NCBI GenBank assembly: GCA_002420005.1
Contig: DIHE01000160.1
Location: forward strand, 35,170 to 99,169
Length of the DNA: 64,000 nt
Source: Holophagales bacterium UBA5704
Lineage (GTDB): Bacteria; Acidobacteriota; Thermoanaerobaculia; Multivoradales; UBA5704
Reading direction: 5' to 3'
Below, in pieces: positions 26,627 through 35,455 of the stretch. The notes beneath the pieces are model-generated. The model searched no databases. It saw only the letters and a program-made list of their open reading frames with translations, and had not been told where the DNA came from. The first letter of the stretch is position 1, and every line of letters begins with the position of its first letter. The position numbers were made by a program, and so were the translations under genes.

Positions 26627-28393
26627 ATGACCCAGCACGACGTTCGGCCTCCGGACCTGGAGATGCGGGTCCGCATCGCCGCCGAGCAAGGCAAGGCACG
26701 GTTGCGCTTCATCCTGCACTCGCCGAACGGCAAGGTCGCTCTCTCCCATCGCGAGATCGAAGGACCTCTCCTCCAAAGAAACCCCGAGAAGTACCAGGGT
26801 TATCTGTTGAGCAAGATCGAGAAGCTTGGCGAACGGCTCGACATCGACCGGTCCCTGCTCCTGCAACCCGAGATCAAGAAAAAGCTGGAGAGCCTCGGCC
26901 ACGACCTCTGGCGGGAGCTCTTCTCTTCTGAGCTCCGCGCGGTCTACCGGCGTGTCATCCGCCCCGCGGTCCACTCCTGGGTGATCGTCTCGGATGAACC
27001 GTGGATTCCCTGGGAGCTCGTCAAGCCGTACGACGACGGAGAACCAGGTGAGCCCCTCGACGACGACTTCCTCTGCCTCCGGTTCGCGCTCACCCGCTGG
27101 CTCGTCGGCGACAAGCCGTTCGTTCCCGAGATCTCCCTCGGCCGGCTGGCGGTCGTGGTGAGTGCTCCGGACCTCCCCCATGCCGCGCAGGAACGCAAGC
27201 TCTTCAATCAGTTGAAAGAGACCTTCCCGGGCCTCCACGTGGAGGCGCCCCGCCTCGACTCGGCCTCGTACGTCCTGGAATTCCTCACCTCGGCCGCCTT
27301 TGATCTCGTCCACTTCATCGGGCACGGCACGCCGATGACGGCGCATCCAGACGAAGCGGGTCTTCCTTTCGCGGACAAGACCGCCTTGCGCCCGGCCGAT
27401 CTGCACGGCTCGGCGGCGACGAGCCTCGGTCGAAGCCGGCCTCTGGTCTTCCTGAATGCCTGCTGGGCCGGAAAGGAAGGCTGGTCTCTCACGCAGCTCG
27501 GAGGTTGGGCGGCCCGCTGGATCGGCGTTTGCGGATGCGGCGCCTTCGTGGCTCCGCTCTGGCCGGTTCGCGATCAGGCGGCCCTCACCTTCGCCTGGAG
27601 CTTCTACGAAGCGCTCGGCCATGGCGCCACTCTGGGCGATGCTGCGCTCGCGGCACGCCTCCGGGTTGCCAAGGAGCGGCCCGGTGATCCTTCCGCCTAC
27701 GCCTACACCGTCTACGGCCACCCCAACGCGCGAGTGCTCTTCGACAGAGAATCCGCGACGCACGACGCTCCTGGCGCCGGGGCTCAAACACGAACACGTT
27801 CATGGGTGCAACCGGGCCCACGGCGTTGGCCTCGCCGGCTGGCCGCGATGGGAGCCGCGCTCGCGCTCGCGGCGCTCGCCCACTTCACGACAACTCCTCT
27901 CGCAGATCGGTTCTTCGCGGTCGAGCCGGCCATGACGGCACCGGGGAGAACCGTCGCGGACCTGCGGCCGCCTGCCGAAAAGCCCGCCCCCGCGTTCTCA
28001 AGCTCCCCCCGAAGCTCCGCAACCACGACAGTGGGCGGCCTCCAATTCAGGATTTCCGGAGGCCAGGCCTCTCTCCACTACGCGCTGAAAACCGCCCTGC
28101 GCCGAGCCGCCGCTCCTTTGACCGAGCAGGGGATCTCCGGTTGGACGATCACCTTGGAGCTTGAGGCGCCACGGATCGATCCCGTTTCTCAGGGCGAGCT
28201 CCCCCTCCAGTCGTGCCATCTCACAGGCCGGGCCGAAGCCCGCGGAGCGGCCACTCGACTCGACCTCGGGCCGGTCCATGCCGTCAACGCTCAGTTCAAT
28301 GCCACGAAAGCCTGCGAGGCCGCCACCGGGGCCATCGCAGAAACCGTTCTTTCGAGGTTTGCCGAAGCTCTTCCGCAGGAAGGAGAACCATGA
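26627..28393 (+). CDS. CHAT-transmembrane protein (paralogous CHAT module 1)
   Basis: A 588-residue protein. The N-terminal CHAT region (about 8-375) has His233 in FIGHG and Cys279 in NACWAG, preceded by the block VSDEPWIPWELVKPYDD at 121-137 that it shares with two other CHAT modules in this window. A membrane segment lies at about 403-420. A distal domain of about 165 residues, predicted to be periplasmic, has no assignment. The ATG at 26627 has AGGAG six bases upstream; the longer frame overlaps the divergent gene and is rejected. Its stop overlaps the CsgG-like gene in an ATGA junction, indicating coupled translation and probably a shared complex. Confidence 0.8.
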   Translation: MTQHDVRPPDLEMRVRIAAEQGKARLRFILHSPNGKVALSHREIEGPLLQRNPEKYQGYLLSKIEKLGERLDIDRSLLLQPEIKKKLESLGHDLWRELFSSELRAVYRRVIRPAVHSWVIVSDEPWIPWELVKPYDDGEPGEPLDDDFLCLRFALTRWLVGDKPFVPEISLGRLAVVVSAPDLPHAAQERKLFNQLKETFPGLHVEAPRLDSASYVLEFLTSAAFDLVHFIGHGTPMTAHPDEAGLPFADKTALRPADLHGSAATSLGRSRPLVFLNACWAGKEGWSLTQLGGWAARWIGVCGCGAFVAPLWPVRDQAALTFAWSFYEALGHGATLGDAALAARLRVAKERPGDPSAYAYTVYGHPNARVLFDRESATHDAPGAGAQTRTRSWVQPGPRRWPRRLAAMGAALALAALAHFTTTPLADRFFAVEPAMTAPGRTVADLRPPAEKPAPAFSSSPRSSATTTVGGLQFRISGGQASLHYALKTALRRAAAPLTEQGISGWTITLELEAPRIDPVSQGELPLQSCHLTGRAEARGAATRLDLGPVHAVNAQFNATKACEAATGAIAETVLSRFAEALPQEGEP

Positions 28394-31362
28394 GGACCAT
28401 CACCCAGACCATCGCCGCCGCTCTCATCGCCGCCCTTCTGGCCGCACCGGTCACCGCTCAGCCGCCCACCACCAACCCACCACCGGCTCCGGCCGGTCGA
28501 GAGGCGGCGCCCAAACCGCCCCCGCGGGCCACCAGCTTCAAGATCACCGACAGCTTCACCGCACAGCGCCGGCCGCGAGTGACCGTCCTCACCTTCGACG
28601 ACACGAACAAAGGCGCTCAGAAAGCCAAGTATGGCCCGGCCGTCGAGGCCATGCTGGTTACTTTTCTCAAGAGGAAAAGCCAGTTCGTCGTCGTCGAGCG
28701 CCAGAAGATCAACACGATCTTGACCGAGAAGCAGAGACTCCAGACAGGCATGGTCCAGGCCGAGGCGGACGACGAGGCGGCACAGGCGCTCCTTGAGAAG
28801 ATCGACGTCTTCGTTCTCGGCAGCGTGACGCTCCTCAACCTTCCCAGCCAGCCAGAGGGAAACCAGGGAGTGTTCAAGGACGACAGCGGTGATCTCGCGA
28901 GCGCCGGTGACTACTCCGGCGAAGAAGAGTGGGGCGAGGATGACACAGGTGAACCCTCAGACGACTCGGCCATGAGCTCGAACGAAATCCTGCCCGAGGA
29001 CAGCGGGACAACCAACGGTCGGGCGGATAAATGGGAGGACCTGGGTGGTCCCAGGGTCGAGATCGACGCCAAGCTCATCTCCCGCTTCGACGGCCGGATC
29101 ATCGCCGCCGCGCAGCGGAGCGGGCCGGTCGCCTGCCTGCGCTCCATCGTCGAGCGGCTTGGTGTCGCGCTCGAACAGGAATACCTGCGCCCTTACTACG
29201 GCACGCTGACCGTCACGTTGAATGAGCCCGAGCACATCCGTCTCTTCCTCACTCCGATCCTGCCCGCGGATGCCCTCGACGAAGAAAAGCCTCCGGTCGA
29301 GCGCAGCACAACCGTCATCATCGGAGGGAATCGCGACACCATCGAACCGTGGACCACCGACCCGGCGACCTACACCATCAAAAGCCTCCTGAGCGGCTGG
29401 TACTCCATGCGCATCGAAAGGCCCGGCTATGCAACCATCGACTCCGAGAACGCGCGGTGGGAAGTTCGCAAGCGCCAGGGAAAGGAGGTTGTCTATGACC
29501 GCACCACGAATCTCCCTCTCGACAAGGTGCCCCCCGAGATCCGCCGATTCGTCGTGCAGGTCACTCCTCTGACGACCGACGTGCTCGACATCAAATCCCT
29601 GCGGTTCGAGTTCCTCAAGGAGGGGGGCTCCTTCACGCCGCTCGCCAAGCGCCAGTACCTCGACGACAATTTCTCTCAGGGGCCAAGTCGCGTCATCCTT
29701 CTGGGTGGCCCGAAGATCGCTCTCAATCGGATCGACGGTCCCGGGGAGTATGCCGATGACCCGAAATGCGATCTCTTCGTCGAGGAGACCCCCAAGCTCA
29801 CCAACTATGGGCGGACCTACGTGACGGCCGGTCAGAGATTCGATTTCGACCAGTTCACCGGTGGGGAGCTCATCATCGAAGACTACAGGGGCGAGGTCGT
29901 TCCCGTCGGCCGGTATACGATGGTTCTGTGGGAACCGGCGTATCAGATCGAACAGACTCAGGTCACGGTGCGCCCCAGTGACAAGTCTTCGATCAAGGTG
30001 TCGATGATCCGCGAAACCGCGGAGCTACGTCTCAGAGCGACCGGGCCGCGTCCCGCGAGTCGAGCACTCCTCACCGGCCAGGCGACCCGCCACCGGCTCG
30101 AAATTCCGCTCGATTTCTCCGGGGGCAAACAGCTCCCCGCGGTACCGGTCGATTCGTACACCGCCGGCACGGACATCACCGGCCTGGAGTTCTGGAGCCA
30201 CGGCGTCGAAATTCCCGCCACGAACCTGACTCCCCCTCTCTACGACACGGCCAGCAAGAGGAACCAGCCGCGGCTCCTGCTGCGCACGGCACCTCCTCCG
30301 GAGACGAAGAGCGTCCCCTCCATCGGAGTCAAGACACGTTTCGGCCTCGCCGGGCGTCTCCGCATTCTCAGCAGAAGACCGGACCCTCTGGCGGCCGATC
30401 TGTACATCGACCGCGACATCGCCAAGGTCCTCAACCTTCTCCTCTACGGAGTTGCGGATCGCCCCGAGGACAAGGAAGACATTCCCAGCCTGGAAGAAGC
30501 GGTGGCCCAAGCGGGGCGCGACCCGCTGGCCCAAACCGTCTACGAAGTGAATCTCGCCGGCGGGCCTTCGCAAAAGAAGACCAAGGACAAGCAGCCCCCT
30601 CCTGCCCCGCGACCGACACCTGAGCAGGAGACGGAGGGAACCCAGCCGCTGGATGACAGGCCGGAGACTGGCACGCCCGACCCGGCGGACCAGGAAAAGA
30701 TGCCCGACCAGAAGCCGGTGACGACGCCTCAGCCGAACCCGTACCCCAAGGATCCGGAAGCGCTACGGATCCTTCTCGCCGAGCGGCTGGAAGTGGTCGA
30801 CCTGCTGATTCTTGATCCGGTCGACATGGCACAGCTCCGCCAGTCGCCGGAGGTCGCAGGGATCATCTCGCGATGGGTCTCCGGCGGAGGGTCGCTCTTC
30901 GCCTTCGTGTCCTCGCCGGGAGACTATCTCGACATCGTGGGCGCCCCTCTCAGCATCGATTCCATGAGCAAACGAACCAAGCGCTTCGAGCTGGCACCAG
31001 GGAAAGTGCCGGGCGTCGTTCACCTCGCCAAGAAGAAAGTGAAGTCGAAGGGGAGGCGACAGCTTCCGGAGCTCTCCGACCTCGACCGTGCATGGCGGGT
31101 GCTGGCCTATACCCGGGAGAGCAAATGGCCCCGCATCATCGAGAAAGGAACCCGCGGCCAGGACGGGGGGGGATACGTCGTCCTCTGGTTCGATGATCCC
31201 GAAGCTTTCCGGGGCCCCTTCGGCGGTACCCGGCCCGAGGTCGAACAGACGCGGGCCAACGTGGAAGAGCACGTGTTCAAGTGGTCCCGCAACCTCATGC
31301 GCGCCCGTTTCGGCGGTGGTCTCTCTGAGCCCGTGGGTCGCGCCACGAGCCCTGGACACTGA
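28390..31362 (+). CDS. Large exported CsgG-like protein
   Basis: A 990-residue protein with a signal peptide at 1-24 (ending VTAQ). Residues about 57-110 (VTVLTFDDTN, then FVVVERQKINTIL) and the continuation to about 270 resemble the CsgG/curli-assembly fold of envelope proteins. An acidic low-complexity stretch near 165-210 interrupts it. Long beta-rich sequence fills 270-700, and a Pro/Lys-rich linker lies at about 725-785. The C-terminal region (about 792-960) looks like a class I glutamine-amidotransferase-type fold (VVDLLILDP, ISRWVSGGGSLFAFVSS) but I see no catalytic triad. It is translationally coupled to the CHAT-TM gene. The role is unknown; an envelope pore or sensor partner is inference. 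Confidence 0.65.
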   Translation: MRTITQTIAAALIAALLAAPVTAQPPTTNPPPAPAGREAAPKPPPRATSFKITDSFTAQRRPRVTVLTFDDTNKGAQKAKYGPAVEAMLVTFLKRKSQFVVVERQKINTILTEKQRLQTGMVQAEADDEAAQALLEKIDVFVLGSVTLLNLPSQPEGNQGVFKDDSGDLASAGDYSGEEEWGEDDTGEPSDDSAMSSNEILPEDSGTTNGRADKWEDLGGPRVEIDAKLISRFDGRIIAAAQRSGPVACLRSIVERLGVALEQEYLRPYYGTLTVTLNEPEHIRLFLTPILPADALDEEKPPVERSTTVIIGGNRDTIEPWTTDPATYTIKSLLSGWYSMRIERPGYATIDSENARWEVRKRQGKEVVYDRTTNLPLDKVPPEIRRFVVQVTPLTTDVLDIKSLRFEFLKEGGSFTPLAKRQYLDDNFSQGPSRVILLGGPKIALNRIDGPGEYADDPKCDLFVEETPKLTNYGRTYVTAGQRFDFDQFTGGELIIEDYRGEVVPVGRYTMVLWEPAYQIEQTQVTVRPSDKSSIKVSMIRETAELRLRATGPRPASRALLTGQATRHRLEIPLDFSGGKQLPAVPVDSYTAGTDITGLEFWSHGVEIPATNLTPPLYDTASKRNQPRLLLRTAPPPETKSVPSIGVKTRFGLAGRLRILSRRPDPLAADLYIDRDIAKVLNLLLYGVADRPEDKEDIPSLEEAVAQAGRDPLAQTVYEVNLAGGPSQKKTKDKQPPPAPRPTPEQETEGTQPLDDRPETGTPDPADQEKMPDQKPVTTPQPNPYPKDPEALRILLAERLEVVDLLILDPVDMAQLRQSPEVAGIISRWVSGGGSLFAFVSSPGDYLDIVGAPLSIDSMSKRTKRFELAPGKVPGVVHLAKKKVKSKGRRQLPELSDLDRAWRVLAYTRESKWPRIIEKGTRGQDGGGYVVLWFDDPEAFRGPFGGTRPEVEQTRANVEEHVFKWSRNLMRARFGGGLSEPVGRATSPGH

Positions 31363-31374
31363 AGGCTGAAGCCC

Positions 31375-31405
31375 GGCCGGCCCGCGGAGACCACCGGGGC
31401 CGGCC
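31375..31405. terminator. Bidirectional hairpin between convergent genes
   Basis: GGCCGGCCC / GGGCCGGCC is a perfect 9-bp inverted repeat with a 13-base loop. It lies in the 108-base gap between the convergent CsgG-like and TPR genes. There is no U-run, so termination may rely on the stem or Rho. Confidence 0.4.
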
Positions 31406-31470
31406 GCCTGGTTCGAGCGATCATAGGGCGACGACCCCCATCGATCGCAAGCGCCCATGGACCCGTCGAG

Positions 31471-33081
31471 TCATCCGTCGGCATGCCCCGGTTCTCCTCG
31501 CCCCACCTCCTCCAAAGTCATGCGCGCCCACGGGTCGTCGAGCTCTCTCAGGACCGCCTCAAGACGCACCTCGAACTCCTGCTGGAGCTCCGCGTCCCCG
31601 ATCTCCTGAACCCAGGTGGCCATCGCGGCAAGGAGGTCGAAGCAATCTCCGGCTGAGCTTTGTATCTTGCGGTAGCTCTCCACCGCTTGCCAAGCCCAGT
31701 GGAAAGCCTCCTGGACATTACCTTCCTCATAACTCACCTTCGCCAGATTCCTCTGCGCGATCACCTCGGCACGGCGGTACCCGGAGCGCTGGAGTAAAAC
31801 CAGCGCCTCCCGGTTGAGATCAAGCACACGATGGTTGCGACCCAGCCTGTGCTCAACGGCACCAAGATTGACCAGTGCGATACCCAGATCCCGCGGGTGT
31901 CCCAGCGTCCGTTGAAGGTCGCCAGCTCTCTCCAAGGCCTCGCGCGCGAGGGAGAGCTCGCCGAGATCGACCCAGACATTTCCCAGATTGGAAAGAGCCT
32001 GCCCTTCATGATTCGGGCTCCCCATCTCGTGAGCCACCCGCCGCCAGTACTGAAAGGCCTTGAGGGCTCTCGACGACTCCTGGCGTTGCCGGTAGACGGT
32101 CCCCAGGCAGCCCACGGTGATGGCCCTCCCCAGCCGTCCTTCGGTACGGCGGCGAATCACCAGGGCCTCCAGAAAGCTTTCCTCCGCCTCATCGAGACGG
32201 CCTTGTTGGGCGAGGATCAGCCCAAGATTGTGCAGAGCCATCGCCTGGCTCCGGACATCCAGAAGATCCCGGGCCAGCACCAACTGCTGTCGATAGAGCT
32301 CGGCGGCGTGATCGAGGTCTCCGGCATACTTGGACAAGACCCCAAGGTTGCCGAGATGGCGCATCTCTCCTTCATGGTCGCCGATGCGCCGGGCCAGCTC
32401 CAGGGCTTGAAGATAAGCAGCACTCGCCGCCTCCGGGCGGCCGGCCTCGTCATGCAAGTTCCCCATGTTACCGAGGACATCCGCTTCGAGCTGGCGGTCA
32501 CCAAGCTCCAGAGCGACTCGAAAGGCCTGATGGAACCGTTCCTCCGCCGCTTCGTAGCTGCCCTCTCGAATATCCAGGTCCCCGAGGCTACAGAGGGCTG
32601 TACCCTCCGCTCTCGATTTCTGGAAGGTGCGCGCAGTGGCCAACTGCTGCTCGAAATACAGTCGGGCCTCCGCGGGTTGGCCCGCGGCGAGGTATGCATG
32701 CCCGAAGTTTCCCAGAATGCGAAGGCGTGCCTTCGGAAAGCCTTCTCGTTCCGCGAAAGGCCGACCTGCCTTGAGCCATTCGAGCCATACGGTGGCTTCC
32801 AGCCGCAGATACAGAAGGTCGGGAGCGGCGCAGGCAAAGTACATGGCCAGATACGCGGCATCGTCTCGCTCTCCTGCATGCAAGGCGCACCACCGCTGGG
32901 CTTTCAAAACCTGTTCCCAGTTGGCAGCAAGTTTTTCCAGCGCAGCGGAGAGGCCGGCACCCGGCTCCGTGGGTTCTCGTGCTCCTGCCAGGTCCTCGCA
33001 CTTGATGAGGAGTCTCAGGCATGCATCCGCATGTTTCAGCTCCGGCTCGGCCGTTTGGGGAGGCGCAGGAAGCTCCAACAT
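31471..33081 (-). CDS. TPR repeat protein, partner of CHAT-NB-ARC
   Basis: A 536-residue cytoplasmic protein made almost entirely of TPR units of the long, Kinesin-light-chain type, about eight to ten repeats from about 110 to 500. Recognisable repeat lines include LGNFGHAYLAAGQPAEAR, LGNLGVLSKYAGDLDHA and LGTVYRQRQESSRALK. There is no enzyme motif. The ATG at 33081 is two bases after the stop of the CHAT-NB-ARC gene, so the two are coupled. In STAND proteins such repeats normally form the C-terminal sensor of one chain; here they are encoded as a separate chain (inference). Confidence 0.8.
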   Translation of the reverse strand: MLELPAPPQTAEPELKHADACLRLLIKCEDLAGAREPTEPGAGLSAALEKLAANWEQVLKAQRWCALHAGERDDAAYLAMYFACAAPDLLYLRLEATVWLEWLKAGRPFAEREGFPKARLRILGNFGHAYLAAGQPAEARLYFEQQLATARTFQKSRAEGTALCSLGDLDIREGSYEAAEERFHQAFRVALELGDRQLEADVLGNMGNLHDEAGRPEAASAAYLQALELARRIGDHEGEMRHLGNLGVLSKYAGDLDHAAELYRQQLVLARDLLDVRSQAMALHNLGLILAQQGRLDEAEESFLEALVIRRRTEGRLGRAITVGCLGTVYRQRQESSRALKAFQYWRRVAHEMGSPNHEGQALSNLGNVWVDLGELSLAREALERAGDLQRTLGHPRDLGIALVNLGAVEHRLGRNHRVLDLNREALVLLQRSGYRRAEVIAQRNLAKVSYEEGNVQEAFHWAWQAVESYRKIQSSAGDCFDLLAAMATWVQEIGDAELQQEFEVRLEAVLRELDDPWARMTLEEVGRGEPGHADG

Positions 33082-33083
33082 GG

Positions 33084-35330
33084 TCAGGTGTCCTTGGGCA
33101 TCGCCGCAGCGTGCCGGAGGAGAAGCGGGTGGATCTGAAAGCATCCCTCACCGGCCGGTTCCAGGAGCCCTCGGTCTCGAAGCTTCCGAAGGGTCGGCAG
33201 AGGATCCTCGACGCCCCAGAGAGAACGGAGCAGATCGATGCCAAACGGCGAGGCCTCGAATCCCCCCAGGTCCCGAAAGCGCTGACGGGTTTCAGGATCA
33301 AGGCGATCCGTGCTGTGTTGGAACAGTACATCCACGGTCGGAAGAGTCAGGGTTTCGAGGTCCACCCGATCCGGCGGTGCCTCTGAACGCAAGATGGCCG
33401 TTCCAGACGCCAGTTCCTTCAGCAGTTCGTCCACTCCCAACCCGGGAAAGTAGTCCATCTGGAGCCTACGACCGGCCACGATGAGCGCCAAAGGAAGTCG
33501 GCCCAGCTCGTTCACCAGACGGCGGCAACCCGCGGAATGCCGTTGGACGACATCCGGAGCCAGCCGACTCAGCAAGTCGAGAGCCGCCTCTTCATCCAGA
33601 ACGTCGAGGCGGTGGACGGCTGCCTGACGGATGGCGAGACCGTGCGCGACTCCAGCCTCACGAGTGGTGACCAACAGTGGGCTGCCCAATCCGCAGACGC
33701 CCAGGAGCGGTGCCGCATGGGCGACCTCCCAGACGTCATCCAGGACAAGCACCATCCGGCGCTCGCGGAGGTGCCCCTGGAGAGATTCCAGGGCCTCCTT
33801 CAGTCGCCCCGCACGGCGAAGGTCGTCTCTGCCGAGCCACTTACCCCATTTGGCCAGAATCTGAAGGAGGTTCGGCTGCCGCCCCATTGATTCCCACAGG
33901 ACTCCTTCGAAATGGGAGGCCACATCAGGATCGTGCGCCAGCGCGGCCGCCACGCTCGTCTTGCCGACGCCCGGCCATCCCCGGACTGCGGTCAGGACCT
34001 GGACTTCGGGGCTTCGCTCCCGATCCGAGCCGATCCCGAGCTTCTCTTTGAGCAGGTCGAGATCGTCCTTACGCCCGACGAAGATCTCCGGCGCTGGCGG
34101 AGCATTGGTGGGGGCAGATTTCTGCGAAGCCGCGCTCGGCCGAGGGCCGGGGACCATGGTCTGCGGCTGATCCTGCGCAGTGATCTGGATCTCTGCCGCC
34201 TCAGCACCAGCCCCGAACCTCACCTGCGCATTTGGATTCCCATAGACGGAAAAAGCCAGCCATGTGGAGTCCTGGCGGTTCTTTCGGCGCACCCACCTGC
34301 GCGCCAGGCGCACGGCACGGCCGAGCGTCCGGCCTCTTGCGAGGGCGAGATAGAACATCCTCGCAAACTCGAACGCCAGAGAGTCCCGCACCGGCCACTG
34401 AGGAGCGAGGAAGGCCCCCGCACCTCCCCTTCCAACCCAGGCCTCAACCCAGCCGCTCGGGCCGGTCAAAGCCCACCCCTGCCGCCCCGTGCTACAGGCA
34501 TTGAAGAAGACCAGGGGCCTCCGTTTCCAGACCTGTCGCAGCGTCGAGCCATGGAGGCGACCGGCCTCAAGGGAAGTCCCGTCCACGAGAAAGATCTTCG
34601 ACTTCTGCGGCTCCTCGCTCGCATACTCGCCGTGCCCGACGAAGTGCAGGAAATCGACCTCTCCCTGCTCGATGGTGCTGAGGACATTCTCGAACGTAGC
34701 GGCCGGCGGGCTGACGATGGCGGCACCGCAGGCACCCGCGAGATCTTCCACGAATCGCTTTTCCTGCCCGGCGAACGGAAGCGGCGGACCACCCTGGCCA
34801 CCCTCGATGCAGGCAATGCGCCGGACCTGAATCTGCGGAGCCGGTGAAACGCCGGTGGGGGTCCAACGGGTGATCTCGTACCGGGCTCCCAGAAAATCGT
34901 CGTCGATCGGCGGCGAGATCCGGTGGTCATAGGGCCGCACTAGCTCCCAGGGGATCCAGACTTCGCCGGACGTGATCTGGATCGTGCGCACCTTGTCGCG
35001 CCACTGCCGGTAAAGCGATCGCATGGCCGGCGGGAAGAGCTGCTCGTACAGCTCGTGTCCGAGAGCCCGCAGCTCGGCCTCAACTTCGCTGGAGAGCAGG
35101 AGGCCGTCGGCCGCGTGGAAGCGTTGCTGATATTTCTCGAGCCGCTGGACGACTCGCGAACGATAGGTTTCGAGGGAACCGGCGAAGGGCTGTGTTTGGG
35201 CCTCCCGAAAGTCGAGGTGGACGATCCCGCTGGGAGAGCTGATGTCGTAATGCAGAAACTGCCCACTCTGGCCCGCGCGGAGGGAGACCCGGAAGTCGAG
35301 ATCAATGGCAGCGATTGGGCCGTGGCGCAT
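33084..35330 (-). CDS. CHAT-NB-ARC STAND protein (paralogous CHAT module 2)
   Basis: A 748-residue protein. The CHAT domain covers about 1-375 (His233 in FVGHG, Cys279 in NACSTG), with the shared block VWIPWELVRPYD. A linker precedes an NB-ARC ATPase (about 413-720). The ATPase starts FVGRKDDLDLL and has Walker A GWPGVGKTS at 451-459, Walker B MVLVLDDVW at 526-534, the sensor LLVTTR and GRLPLALIVAGRR. It resembles apoptosome- or R-protein-type STAND switches with a protease in place of CARD/TIR. The C-terminal winged-helix-like end is short and repeat-free; the repeats are in the next gene. I chose ATG 35330 (GGAG seven bases upstream) over TTG 35366. Confidence 0.85.
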   Translation of the reverse strand: MRHGPIAAIDLDFRVSLRAGQSGQFLHYDISSPSGIVHLDFREAQTQPFAGSLETYRSRVVQRLEKYQQRFHAADGLLLSSEVEAELRALGHELYEQLFPPAMRSLYRQWRDKVRTIQITSGEVWIPWELVRPYDHRISPPIDDDFLGARYEITRWTPTGVSPAPQIQVRRIACIEGGQGGPPLPFAGQEKRFVEDLAGACGAAIVSPPAATFENVLSTIEQGEVDFLHFVGHGEYASEEPQKSKIFLVDGTSLEAGRLHGSTLRQVWKRRPLVFFNACSTGRQGWALTGPSGWVEAWVGRGGAGAFLAPQWPVRDSLAFEFARMFYLALARGRTLGRAVRLARRWVRRKNRQDSTWLAFSVYGNPNAQVRFGAGAEAAEIQITAQDQPQTMVPGPRPSAASQKSAPTNAPPAPEIFVGRKDDLDLLKEKLGIGSDRERSPEVQVLTAVRGWPGVGKTSVAAALAHDPDVASHFEGVLWESMGRQPNLLQILAKWGKWLGRDDLRRAGRLKEALESLQGHLRERRMVLVLDDVWEVAHAAPLLGVCGLGSPLLVTTREAGVAHGLAIRQAAVHRLDVLDEEAALDLLSRLAPDVVQRHSAGCRRLVNELGRLPLALIVAGRRLQMDYFPGLGVDELLKELASGTAILRSEAPPDRVDLETLTLPTVDVLFQHSTDRLDPETRQRFRDLGGFEASPFGIDLLRSLWGVEDPLPTLRKLRDRGLLEPAGEGCFQIHPLLLRHAAAMPKDT

Positions 35331-35426
35331 TCGGAAGCTCCAGGTTCGGTCGGGGTGTTTCTCCAAGGTACTCCAAGATGCCCCGGTCGCGCCAGCGCAA
35401 ACCTACCAACGGATCCGGCCGTCGCC

Positions 35427-35432
35427 TATACT
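35427..35432 (+). promoter_or_regulatory. Candidate -10 box of the NACHT-CHAT gene
   Basis: TATACT matches five of six -10 consensus bases, 24 bases before the ATG at 35456. It implies a very short leader, and no Shine-Dalgarno sequence is evident before that ATG. No convincing -35 is visible. Confidence 0.25.
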
Positions 35433-35455
35433 GGTGACGACCGTCGGCCCACCCC

